The translations under genes were made by a program, and so were the position numbers. Of a stretch of 64,000 nt of DNA, positions 46,481 to 58,159 are shown piece after piece. The notes under the pieces were generated by a model that had not been told where the DNA came from, did no database searches, and worked only from the letters and a program-made list of their open reading frames with translations. The stretch's first letter is position 1, and each line of letters begins with the position of its first letter. This DNA comes from Ooceraea biroi (taxonomy: Eukaryota; Arthropoda; Insecta; Hymenoptera; Formicidae): assembly GCF_003672135.1 (NCBI RefSeq), contig NC_039516.1, positions 8,663,838 to 8,727,837 on the forward strand, written 5' to 3'.

Positions 46481-47555
46481 GCGCACACACATACGTGGAC
46501 ATACGTGAAAATTTATTGACTCGAAACGACCGAATGTACACCGCACACTTCGCCACCTCGCACTCTTCTTCCTTCATCGTGAATTTTTATACGGAAAATC
46601 GTGTTTTTTTTTCTCGAAAATGCATTTTTTCTCCATGTTATATTTTGTCCATACCTGTTATTTCTACATATAACTCTTGTATCTCTCTCTTTCTCTCGTA
46701 TAATATTTTTCCATATCTTATTTATCTCTGCAATACTTTTTAAAATATCTATTACAACGCATATAATCACATTTCGATTTATTTAGTAATTTCTTTCAGT
46801 CTATATATCAATTATTGTTTTGATTTCTTCGATGCTCCAAGCTTGTCTCTCAAAGGAATAAGTTTCTTCACTTGTATGAAAATATTTCTTCAAGATAACA
46901 TTGTGATACATTTTACATTCGGTTGCCTCACATTGGGAATTTCTTTACAGAGTATACAACGATATAATATATTTGCTTCTTCCTGACGCTAAATATTTGT
47001 AGCAATATTTGTAGCATCCGTCACTCCCATGCATTATTCGGATAATAACTAATATAAATTCTCGTTGACTTTCAACAATTATGCCGTCAAATTGTCTTGT
47101 ACTATCTTCAACTTTGTTACATTCGCAATTTCTTTTCTCCTTTTTTTTACGTATTTTAGTGATATTCTATAATATTTTGTGCTTGTCACTCTCCTTGTTA
47201 TGCATTAGCTTTGCTTCTTTATCTTTATAGTTTATCCGTAATTGTTGAAACTTAAATCGTTATTCATATTTCTTGCACCGTATAAGTCTTTGTGTAACTT
47301 TCTTCTGCAGTCTTTTTTTCATTATTTTACATCAGTCGAGAAGATTCTTGAGAATAGATATCCAACAGTGATAAACTCTTAAAATTGTACAATGAATATG
47401 TAAATAATATATAGAAATATATATATATATATGTTGACTTAGTGTTATTGCACGTATAATTGCACGTATCGTTATCAAATGAGCTGCAATGAACTATAAA
47501 TGCTCGATTATGGCACCTTTGGGATATTGTACAGTACGATATATCGCACGCTCGT
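46481..47555. other. AT-rich intergenic DNA
   Basis: No gene is recognised. The end next to 47556 should be the aminoacylase 3'UTR. A (TA)n run lies at about 47416-47432. Confidence 0.45.
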
Positions 47556-50500
47556 TTAAACATTTGCAACAGCCGGTATTATTTTGGTATATATCTCTAT
47601 TCCCTTCAAGAATATATCTTTGTTCAAATATTCGTCGTGCTCATGAAGAAGTATTTTCGTTTTATTCATTGGTGAGAAGCAGAGAGCGGGAATGCCCACC
47701 TATAAAGCAAAAACGACACAAAATTGTATTTTATCGTAAAACAAAAATAAAATATAATTAAATAAATTTAAAATTTATAGCAATAAAACAGTTATAAATG
47801 AAAATTTCTTATGTTCTCCTAAAAGAGTAAAAATTTTTCAAACAGAATACTAAAAAAAACAGATATGTACAACTGATTACTTTATTGATTTCTTCTGTAA
47901 ACAATATTTAAAGTATTAATCAATAATCAAAATACGTATTCTTTTTCGTGCATATGCTATATTTAAGAAAAGGAAAGTTAAATTTAAATAGAGGGAAGAA
48001 AAAGCTGCTTGAGCCCGCTTACCTGACGCACAAAACGACTATCTGAGCCTCCTGGGAAGATACCAATCTCCAGCTCGACGCCTATTTCATCACAAATCTC
48101 CTTAAAAGCGAGCCAGAATAGATTAGAATTGTCGAGCTTGGTGCTCTCGATTTTCGGATTTTTCTCCTCGAAATAGTAAGTTACGTCTGGACCAGCTTCT
48201 TCGCACCAGCGTTTGATGGTAGCCTCGAACTCCTCGTGATCGACAGACGGTGGTAAACGAATATCGAACATGGCATTAAGGTCGATAGGTAAAACGTTAG
48301 TCTGTACGCCACCCTATAAACAAACATTCAACATATTAGAAGTGGCAAATAATAAACAAAAATATCAAAAATAATTCAAAACTTGAAATAAAATTACAAA
48401 AGGATAAAATAAAGCCTTAATTGTATATAAATAAAATAATAAGAAGTGAAGTCAGTGAAGAAAAAATGAAATAGAGAATTGTTCATACATATTATCATTA
48501 GTAATTATAAATAATTTAATATAAGATAATATAAGCTGGGGCAACAGTAAAATACTTACTGTGAAACATGAAAATCCTATTCGGAACAGACATGTGAAGC
48601 AAACAACTATTATGAAATGGCTTGAAAGCTAATCTATCTGATTGATTGCAGAGTTTTCTATCTTCATTATTATTAATATAATTATTTATTATTTATTATG
48701 CAAATTTTATATAAATTATCCTTTTTTTTCTTATGAGATCGATACAAAGTCATACCAAAACGAAAAGGATTCGATAATTTTCTATTAATTCTTAAGTATA
48801 ATAATTTTTCCATATATAGTATAAGCCATTTACATATCGTTTAATAAACTCACTTGACAGAACATTTTGTGCACGGTACCTACCCAAATTTTCGTAAGAT
48901 TCACGGTCGTCACATCTCCAAGTGCGCCAGGATTCTTGAATTCCTTTAGCTTCGCTCTTTCCGTGTCTCTCAAGTCCATAAAACGATCGATTATGACTCG
49001 GAGCTTCTCTCCAGCCGTGTTGTCTATCAGAAGCGAGCCGTGGCCGGGACTGCCGGCGCATTTTATTCCCACGTGCCAGATTGTTCTCTCTCCGTAAAAC
49101 ATGTAGAAGTTTTCCTGCGGACAAGCTACACCTTCGTCCAAAGCGAAGCCGACGTTCAGGGCCTTAAAGTCCGCGGTCGGCACGAAGTCTTTCATTCCGA
49201 GGACACCGCCGATCTCTTCTTCAGGTACAAAGGAGATGTGAATGGTGCGCTGACAGCGTTGGCCGTTTAATTTCATTCTGCGTATCGCTTCTAAATATTG
49301 TATTCCCACGCACTTCATATCCTGACTGCCGCGAGCATAAATATTGCCCTGCTCGTCCATGTGAGCGCTAAACGGCGGATAGGTCCATTTGTCCTAGATT
49401 GATATAACCGATTTATTAACCGATCCGGGGTGGCGAATGGAAGGCGAATCATTTCATATAAATGGCATCTGCAATAAATCACACTTACCTCGAACACGGG
49501 TACGACATCCATGTGGCTGTTCAAGAGAATTGCCGGTTTCGTTGGTTGAATTCCCGCCCACGTAAGCACCACAATCGGTTTTTTAGGATGCACATGGTAG
49601 ACCTTAATCGGCAAATCGAGAGACTGTGCCTGTCTAGTTAGAAATGCCACGCATTCATCTGAAATGAGAGATGCGACAGATGCAAAATGTTAGTGTGCAT
49701 AAATTGTTCTGTAAAATCAAATACTTCATATGCGCTTAGAGCGATAAAAGCGCCTTTAATTGGCTTCTCAGCCAATCAAGTGGTTTTTAAGCCACTTTTA
49801 CAGGCACTTTTATATCTGAATATACAATAGACTTTATTTGATTCAATGAATTTTTATCAAACTTAAGAATTAGCAACTGTTTAAACAGTTCTGTTTTTGA
49901 TTACATTCTCCACTCATAGAAGATATTAATAAAATTTATCTGTTAAATTCGCAAGACAAGGAAGGGGGAGGAATTCAATGTAATATTCATCCCTAAGAGA
50001 AATGTAAGAAATTCTTCACAAAAAAATCTGAAAATACGAAGCAGTGAAAGATTTCATTTGAATAATAATTGATAATTATGATAAGGGGCGAGATAAAAGC
50101 TTAAAAGCTAATAAGCAATTGGTTTTATTGTCGAGATTGGCCTCTTATCTAATTCAACAAGATAATTTCAACGGTATGCTACCGTTATCAAGAAGTCACG
50201 GATAAATCTAGCAAACCAAATGCGTCCGTACAACGCGTCATCGCACGTGATAAAATCCTGTGGCTCAGGAAATTTCAATCTTTTTTTTTGCGATAGGCTT
50301 GGTAGCTCACAATTTGAGAAACCGTCGTCGTTACTTATCATTTATAATCCGTTTGAATAAAATTCATTTGGAAATCGCAGGGTACCGGGTATCCTCCAAT
50401 TAGGTCACGCCACAGGCTGTTATCACGTAATTGCTCGACGGTTACTGCAATTTCATCTGGAAAGGGACTTTTGATTTTAATACTACGGACATCGCGATAC

Positions 50501-51231
50501 ACTCGAAAGTCAACAAAATGATCGCAGTTATATGTGGAAACGTGTGAAAACAGAAATAATATCACGGGCAGGGTGGGGCATGCAATGGCTGGATAGCGTC
50601 ACCGACGCTATCTTTACTTCATCGCTTTAACGCGGAATGCTCCACGACCGTACGGACACCACCGCGTGTCGCGATTTCACGTAACGATCTCACGTTCGTC
50701 CAGGTACTCCAGATGGTCAGGATGACCACTGGTCACAAGCGGTTTCGACGGGCCGCGAATAATTCACTCGACGGAAAGAACGTGTCATGCATTTCCACGA
50801 CCTCATTCGCGGACGCGGCCGGTCGACGCGTCCATTCTTTGCTTTTTCTTTCTTTTTTTTTATTCGTGTTTATCTTTCTCAAAATACACATTTTGCGCAG
50901 TCTCCTTTCCGTTCGTCCTCTGATTTTTCAGTTCTGTCGTGTATTAAATAGGATACGATCCAGCTTTGCCGTTGGACGCTTTCAGATGCGAGTTCGGACG
51001 CGTTCACATATCTCTCGCTCTCTCACACACACACACACACATGCTCCCTCTTTCTCTCTCTCTCTGCGTTCCCATAATGTATTTAAATTGTATCCCGAAA
51101 TTCCAAGCTAAATTTCATATTCGCGATCGCTCACCGTAATTGATGTCCGGATGCACCGATGGTATTCGCAAATACTCGCGAAAGTTCTCCACAGCTGTTT
51201 CGTCGAGTTCGAGTCGGGACGGCGAAGACAT
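47556..51231 (-). CDS. Acy1: Aminoacylase-1 (M20 family N-acyl-L-amino-acid amidohydrolase), 403 aa
   Basis: Five exons: 51231-51135, 49658-49489, 49393-48884, 48313-48023 and 47699-47556, all GT-AG and in phase, 404 codons including the stop. The length matches the family (about 400 aa). The start ATG opens MSSPSRLELDETAVENFREY, and RIPSVHPDINY is the usual N-terminal motif. M20 metal and catalytic residues are in place: SHMDVVP (His metal ligand and catalytic-site Asp), GSQDMK (bridging Asp), FVPEEEIGG (general-base Glu), ALDEG (metal ligand) and C-terminal LLHEHDEYL (His ligand). CAGSPGHGS contains the dimer-interface His. The enzyme is cytosolic, zinc-dependent and releases amino acids from N-acetylated forms. 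The last exon was found by motif. In the neighbouring frame of exon 3, read-through past 48884 would give a wrong tail. Intact and presumably functional. Confidence 0.95.
50338..50565 (-). other. Unassigned 75-codon ORF within aminoacylase intron 1
   Basis: The frame has coding-like composition (FPDEIAVTVEQLRDNSLWRD, then LIGGYPVPCDFQMNFIQ) and ends at TAA 50338. It has no recognised domain and does not fit the aminoacylase reading frame. It may be an exon of a nested gene, a gene relic or chance. The surrounding intron has several CpG-richer patches. Confidence 0.25.
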
Positions 51232-51560
51232 CACGGCCTATGCTGGTCTGTACGATGCGTCTGCGTTTCTCTCGTTTTGTCTCGCGTTGCGGCAGTCTCG
51301 TTCCACTCGTTCAAGCTCGTCTGAGAGCCCTTCGAAATTACAGACACGCTTCGGACGCTACCGCCGGACCGACTGTCATAGCAGACGCCGCGCCGCGTCA
51401 AAATCCGGAGTGCCACCGAGCGCTATCGTGGACGGAAAGTCGCGCGCGGCCACATCGAGCCCGCCGCTCGCCCAATTGCCGCCGGTTACCGCCGCTGACG
51501 TCACAGCCGCGCGCTCAATCGAGTGACGCGGTTAGTAACAAGCTCCCACGCGCTCGCCTC
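51232..51560 (-). promoter_or_regulatory. CpG-rich promoter and 5'UTR region of aminoacylase
   Basis: The 330 bases upstream of the aminoacylase ATG are CpG-rich (GACGCCGCGCCG, GTCGCGCGCGGC), in contrast with AT-rich DNA beyond 51600. This fits a TATA-less promoter. Overlapping frames on the plus strand here are composition artefacts. Confidence 0.5.
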
Positions 51561-52485
51561 GCGGCTCGTGAAATCTCACGTCTCCCATGTCGCGTCGCAC
51601 TTTACTGCGCCGGCTTGGTATGTCCGACAACTTGGGCGAGTAAACATTTCACCACAAATCATGCAAGATTTCTTCATTTTTACAGTCGAACCGCTTTTAA
51701 TTTACAAGAGAAAACCGACAAGAGCCAATAGTCGTCATATTTTAGACTGAAACTGGCGTACAGTTTACAGCCAAGCTATAATAACCATCGTCATAATCTT
51801 CGTGTCTGATATCATGATGCTGGCGACACGACAAAAGATGTGGCAAAAGATCACTCATTCAATTGATCTCTTCTCAGAGCAACGCGTATCCTTCTTCGAT
51901 GATATCACCATCTATCACGTATACGTTGTTGTTCCGCTCAAACTCGCGTTTCGATGCTTATATGTAGCGTGTTCATTGATGCTTCACTTTTCCTCTTTCA
52001 TTTTAAAATGTTCGAATTTCCACCTCAATGGATTCGAAACTTCACGCAAACAAGAGATACACGTTCATGCACGCATGATGTATCTCACGATATGTGTTTA
52101 CGTTATTCGTTAGAAAAATATAAGACGAATTTTGCTGTTTCTATATTAAAAATGTAATTGCTCTAGAGCTTCAGAATTCTTGAGTTCACGAATGAGAGCA
52201 GATAAATATTTCACGATATCTCTGAAAAACAATTTAAAGTTAATTGCTCCGATCGTAAATATATGAATGTGACGACATAACATTTTATAAGCACTCATAA
52301 TTCCAGACAAATAATTTTAAAAGAGATAAGATAATAAAACAGATACGCAAGATGAAAGATTATAAAGAGAAAACTGCTTGCAAAGCAAGTAGTAGGTACG
52401 CAATTAGCGTAGAACAAATAGGTTATAATTTCTGTCGTATTTTATGTGTGCTTATCTTCGACGCGCACACACAATAAATTATTCT

Positions 52486-52563
52486 TAGATTTATTTTTTA
52501 ACCGCGCTGCTAGAAAAAGGCGTTATGCAACCAACCTAGCAGCACAGTTGAAAAACAAATCTA
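52486..52563. ncRNA. Candidate microRNA-like hairpin
   Basis: A 28-base arm, TAGATTTATTTTTTAACCGC followed by GCTGCTAG, pairs with CTAGCAGCACAGTTGAAAAA followed by CAAATCTA around a 22-base loop. About 24 positions match, with G:U and A:C interruptions scattered as in pre-miRNAs. I saw no second copy in the window, which argues mildly against a MITE. The 3' arm contains TAGCAGCACA, identical to the start of vertebrate miR-15/16 family members, but that may be coincidence. Confidence 0.35.
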
Positions 52564-53236
52564 TAATAATATAATTTATTTATTATGCATTGAAGATGAG
52601 CGCACGAAAAAAATTATATAACCTTACTGACTAGTCGCGGTAAACAGATACTCGTTATCTACATACATTGATAACAATATATTGCAACTCTGCTATTAAT
52701 AATACATGATTGTTGCGAAACTTATTTCGCGGTAGATTACTCGTCGTCGATAAGAATTATCGTATTTTTAATGATACATTTGAAAGGACAGAAAGGTATA
52801 TTTTCCACTTGGAATTTCAAAATTAAAAATAAAAGAATAATTGGAATTACTACTATTAAAAAAAGGAAAAATATATATATTACAAAAATTTATATTAATT
52901 ATTTTTAAGTTTTTAATTGGGAGTTAAATGTAATATATTATACTATATAAATATTGATTAATAAAAATAATTTATTGTAAGGATGGAATATTGGAGAAAG
53001 AAAGGGTTAATTAAAACATCATCAATATAAATTGTGGTGATTTGGGAAAAAGTGGAAGTTATATATACGTTTTACCATGATTAATAAAAATAAAGATCCA
53101 ATAATAACATGTGGGCCATGGGATTTCATGTCAGATGCGGTCATATAGGTAGAGCAATGTGTGTTAATTCGTAAAATGTATTCCGATTTATTAAATTTCG
53201 CGTATGCCTAAATATGAGCTCTTTACACGTTACGCC

Positions 53237-53281
<45 letters not shown>

Positions 53282-53282
53282 T
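53237..53282. repeat. (TAA)n microsatellite
   Basis: About fifteen consecutive ATA/TAA trinucleotides. A shorter run of the same kind lies at 53508-53523. Confidence 0.9.
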
Positions 53283-53652
53283 ACCACATATAGTGAGTTT
53301 GATATCGAAGAACTCTTGTTACATTAATTATATAATTGGTAGCCGTGGATTAAATTATCATACAGTGTGTAATATGTAATGATGTAACATGTGTGGCTAT
53401 AACTAGGCACATATAACAGTAAATCGCAAATTAAAAAATTCTATGTATCCTCAGCCTATTTTAAAGTTGAATATATATGTACGCGCACACGCGCCGAATA
53501 TAATTATAATAATAATAATAATATATAACTGCTATGGCTCTTGTATTTTTATTTACAACATTGAAACGGTCGCTGTAACGATTTGTTTTTATACTATCAG
53601 ATATTTTAATAACAAAGTCATATGTTATATCTGCTTGTTATCAGAATATCTT

Positions 53653-53674
53653 CATATATATATATATATATATA
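53653..53674. repeat. (TA)n microsatellite
   Basis: A TA dinucleotide run of about eleven units. Confidence 0.85.
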
Positions 53675-53792
53675 ATACGCGGGGAATTGTGTAACGGATA
53701 ATAAACAATGGAATTTGAAAACTGCAAAATAATCGATACTGCAGCTTGTTCTTCTGATTTCTCTGATTCGAATCTCAAATGACAGCTCGGAG

Positions 53793-53900
53793 GATATACA
53801 TATATAGATCAATATACATATATGTATACACACACGCGCGCGCGCACACACACACACACATATTATACATATATATATATATATATATATGTATATATCA
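53793..53900. repeat. Compound (TA)n/(CA)n/(CG)n/(TA)n tract
   Basis: Alternating purine-pyrimidine sequence: TATATA, then ACACACGCGCGCGCGCACAC, then a long TA run. The central part could adopt Z-DNA. Confidence 0.85.
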
Positions 53901-54689
53901 ATATTTAAATTTATCTTACAAAAATATTTACAAGTTTTCATTGTGTGTTCAGGTGGCGAAACACACATACGCTGTACATTCCCTATTCGTTCTGTATTCT
54001 ATATTCCACCGCATCCGTAATAATTTATAACTTATAATATACTATACTCTTTTTTATTACAAAATATTCGCTAAAGTACAAAGTAAATACCAAATGCTAA
54101 AAATATATCTGCTTATATTTAAAAATTGCAATTGAAACATTGTAAGAGGCTTTTTCTCATCGTTCGATTCCGGAAAGGGAAGGGATCCGTGCGATACGCA
54201 TGCACGTATCCACAGAAATTTTCTGAGAATACTTTCACATTGCGAATCATATGGATATTACAACTCAATAATCTGATGCTCAATTATAATCTCTAGACTT
54301 TGATATTTGCTTACAACTGAGTATTAATAAAACTTAATACAAGTAAATCGCGTACATCTCTTGTTTATTCACACGTTTATTAAAAACTCTGTTTGAATTA
54401 GATGCATAATATGCAGCCCATCATACTTTAGATGCTCCTGTTATTTTTCTTTTTTAAATAAAAATTTCGATTTATTGACATAATGTCTATTATGTCTATT
54501 AATTCTTCCCCTTTCGATTTCTATATAACATACAAAAAAATTGCCATAATACTCGTCGAAATCTTTCCAATGGTTTTTATTATTTATCATAGAAAATTCC
54601 TGCTTTTTTTGCTTTCTTAACTTCCAAAATAAAAATTTATAATGTGTTGACTCTTTCGCTACAAAAGGCATGTATATGTACATATATGC

Positions 54690-54708
54690 ACCCACACGCA
54701 CACACGCA

Positions 54709-54749
<41 letters not shown>
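54690..54749. repeat. (AC)n microsatellite with CG interruptions
   Basis: A CA dinucleotide tract of nearly 30 units with a few CG interruptions at its left side. Confidence 0.9.
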
Positions 54750-55015
54750 CCATACAGAGTGAACAATTACGATGTAAATTATTTACGCTCTTTGAAAAAT
54801 GGACGAGCATTTACAGAGAGCGTGTATATATATTCTTCATGATCATATACGAAAAGCGTGTGTACTAAATACAATGTGTCCTACAATTGATGGTATGAGC
54901 GAGAAGGTAATAATTCTATATGAAGAAATGAGTCAAAAAGTAGGACGAACATTTCTTGTACAAAGCCTTGGTTTTCAAGAAAACAGCTTTGAGTATTCCA
55001 GGTATGAGTGTATAC

Positions 55016-55181
55016 TTAGCTATATCCGGTTTCAACGGAGCTCTAACTATGCGTTATTAATAAAATAAAATTCTTAAAAATTAAACCCAATTTTCATCTT
55101 CCACATGTAGTCTTTTGATGTTTAAGAACACAAATGTTTCTAGAGATAACGTATAGTTCCGTTGAAATTAGATACAGCCAA
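55016..55181. repeat. Short inverted-repeat unit (about 165 bp)
   Basis: TAGCTATATCCGGTTTCAAC at the left is imperfectly mirrored by GTTGAAATTAGATACAGCCA at the right. The interior is AT-rich. It is probably a MITE fragment. Confidence 0.35.
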
Positions 55182-57054
55182 GTCCCTTTCCGCTTGTACC
55201 ACCAGTTCTGGAACGCATTGTACGTATATGTCCACACATTATATCCAATTAACTATATTTATTTTTACATTTTACCTATAAGATGCCGTTATCAACACTG
55301 AAAATGAGGCAACATGGAAATGCCCAAAACATTTGAATATTGTAAAACATTTAATATTCAATAAATTTAATAATACATATCTTTGTGATAATAATGTATT
55401 TTCATTTTCAATTTCTTGCGTATAGAATAATTGCCTCCGTACGCGTTACGAGCCCTGCTAGTTTCAAGCGTGGTGTAACGAAAGAGTTAATGACATTGCA
55501 CGCTACCAATCGATTACATTAAGGTCACGCTCGAAACTTTTCAGAGTATTGAACAACACGTATATCATGGCCATAATTACAATTTTCTTATTAATAAAAG
55601 CAATTTAAATTAGAAGAAAAGTTTGCTTCTATTATGAAGATAAAAAATCTAACATTTCTTGTAATAAATTAAAATATGCATATACATCTTTGCCATTATC
55701 GTCATATTTAAACTGTGACGCTATTATAACTTAATGTTATCTCTACTTTCTTTTTTTTAATTCAAATTGATTCTAATTATCATTCGATGCAAGGTATATT
55801 CAGCATGTAACATAGTTATAATCTTTACGAGTCCCTAATAAACGTTATTGCCTAATTGTACTATAATTAATTCGAGCGATGTGTCCAGATAATTCTAATG
55901 CCATGGAAAGTAGCTAATTATGATTCTTAATACTGCAAAAGCTTAAATTTGTAACATTAACGAAACAATTCTTCGTTGTGTCTCTCAATGCTCGTCATCG
56001 CTCGCTATTTTCGATTTTGTCTAAGTCTGTATGTGCCAAAATTACGTAATTAATGTCATATTACAAATAAAAGAGAATTAATCTTCATAGCTAATTTTCA
56101 GCCGAAAATTCGAGAGTTTAACTTCTTTTTCTTTATAACAATATATTCATGTACCTAACTGCCAAATTTATACAAAATTCTCTTTTTTCTTCTCTCTGTT
56201 ATATATTATAAGTGATGAAAATATCAATATTATAATTATGCATGATATAATAATTATGTTATTCTTCACAATTACATTTAAATAAAATATACATCATTTC
56301 AATTATACGTGTACACTGGGTTGCCGTTTGAATTACATTTCCTACATTATAAGGTTTCAAAGAAAAATAATCGTTATTATTATTATTTAAACATGAGCCT
56401 GTGTCAAATAACAAAATATTAATATGTGCGCAAACAATGCACAACTTGCAGTTTTTTGATACACAGTTTGAACATAGTTTTTTATTCGAAGCAAGATAAA
56501 TAGAAACGTACACTCTCACTAATAATTAAATAATTATGTAATATAAGCGGTGTAAATAAAAAATCGCGAAGCAATTCTTTTACAAAATAGCTTATAATTT
56601 TCTTCTTTCTCCTTCTTTCTTTTTTTTCTATTGTAATTTATTCCTATATGTTTTAATATACTTTTTACTGTTTAATAAGTTTTTGTACTTCAATGAATGG
56701 TGTAAATAGACGTCTTTTAGGAAATTGACCCAAAGAGAAGAATAAACTCATGCATAACAAGCATCAGAAAGTTGAATCTATTCTCTATCTCTTTTTCTTG
56801 CTTAGAAACTTTTGTGTTACTGAAAAACATGTTCCAATACATTGCTAAAAATATCGCCAAGAATAAAATGTATTATAACATTGTACAACTTATCATAACA
56901 GGTCTGTGTTGCCCTTTTACAGCATTGGTGTATAACATTAATCGCGATGTAAATTTACAGAGACATAAATAAACATTTTTAAATAAAAACGGCATTAAAA
57001 AACATTTATTGTGCATGACAATAACGTGTTACAGTCTCTTCTCCTTCCCCTCCC

Positions 57055-57110
57055 TCTGTGTGTGTGTGTGTGTGTGTGTGGTGCGTGCGCGCGCGCGCGC
57101 GCGCGTGTGT
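57055..57110. repeat. (TG)n/(CG)n tract
   Basis: A TG run of about twelve units is followed by about nine CG units, then GTGTGT. It is a potential Z-DNA sequence. Confidence 0.9.
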
Positions 57111-58159
57111 ACACAGAATATATCAAGTAATAATACAACTCATTAAGTTTTCAAAATAAAACTCAAATTGAAAGTTTAACATTTATTTTTTATTATAAAT
57201 AATCTGCCATTTTACAATAAAATATAAAATATAGAGAATTCTGGGCCTCTTTTGCCTTTAATATGCCAGAAAACAGCACAACATAGTACTATTCCACTTA
57301 TCTAAATATCATATAAGATCTGTTATGATTGTAATCTATTAATTAGGATTAAATATAGCTTTCATATCGTTAATATTATGCATATGTGTATATTCAAACA
57401 ATATGTACAAAGAAGTTGAATGAGATGCAGAGTGCATATTGCATATAATAACTGGTTGTTTAGGGAAATACCGCAAACTGAAATCTCGCTATCAACCTAA
57501 ACCGAACGCGCCTGCAACTGCATTAACTTTATCAATATTGGACTAATTATATACTTTAGGGCATCATTTCACCGGTATAAAAAGTGTACATCGTTAAAAT
57601 ACACTTTTGGCCATTGCAGCGAAAGTACCTCCTCTTCTTTCCTTTTTCTTTCATTGTTTCCCTTTTTGTCTCTTAATATATCCTATCTAAAATGCGCACA
57701 TCTCTGCTATTATCCTCAAAATACTCGGCTATCACTTTAGGCCATACGACTCTTATCGAATAGATTTAATAGAGAATAGAGAAAAAAAACATCAATTCAA
57801 TCGATAGCTCTATTGATAGATTTTTAAATATGTTCACTTAATTTTACAAGTGATAACAGCGAATTAAATTCTACCAGAGTATTCTTTCGACTTGAGAAAT
57901 TATTGAAATTTTATATGCGGTTTCCCGTTCGTCCCTCGAGCGTACTTTTGCGTACAAGCACACTGATGTTTTCTATTTTATATTATAAGAGAATGTAAAC
58001 TGCCAAAATTATGCAGTTAAAATCCCACATGATTTCACAAGGTAGAGGCAAGATGTGGGTTGAGTAACCCGCGCAGAAGATATATCACCCGTTATCGAAA
58101 TCGTAATATAATAATACCGATTTAAAACAAATTTATTAATACTACCCTTTTTCTGTAGG

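Larger units (their letters stand above)
51561..58159. other. Gene-free AT-rich region with microsatellites
   Basis: No coding feature is recognised across 6.6 kb. It contains one hairpin (52486-52563), several microsatellites listed separately, and an inverted-repeat unit at 55016-55181. The right end next to 58160 is probably UpSET 3'UTR. Confidence 0.5.

Noticed and set aside
47984..48022. Aminoacylase ending at the stop past exon 4 (about 47984)
   Set aside because: This would remove the conserved LHEHDEYL metal-binding end; a proper donor at 48023 and an in-phase last exon at 47699-47556 restore the family length.
51140..51750. Long plus-strand frames upstream of aminoacylase
   Set aside because: Overlapping frames in CpG-rich promoter sequence, partly antisense to aminoacylase exon 1.
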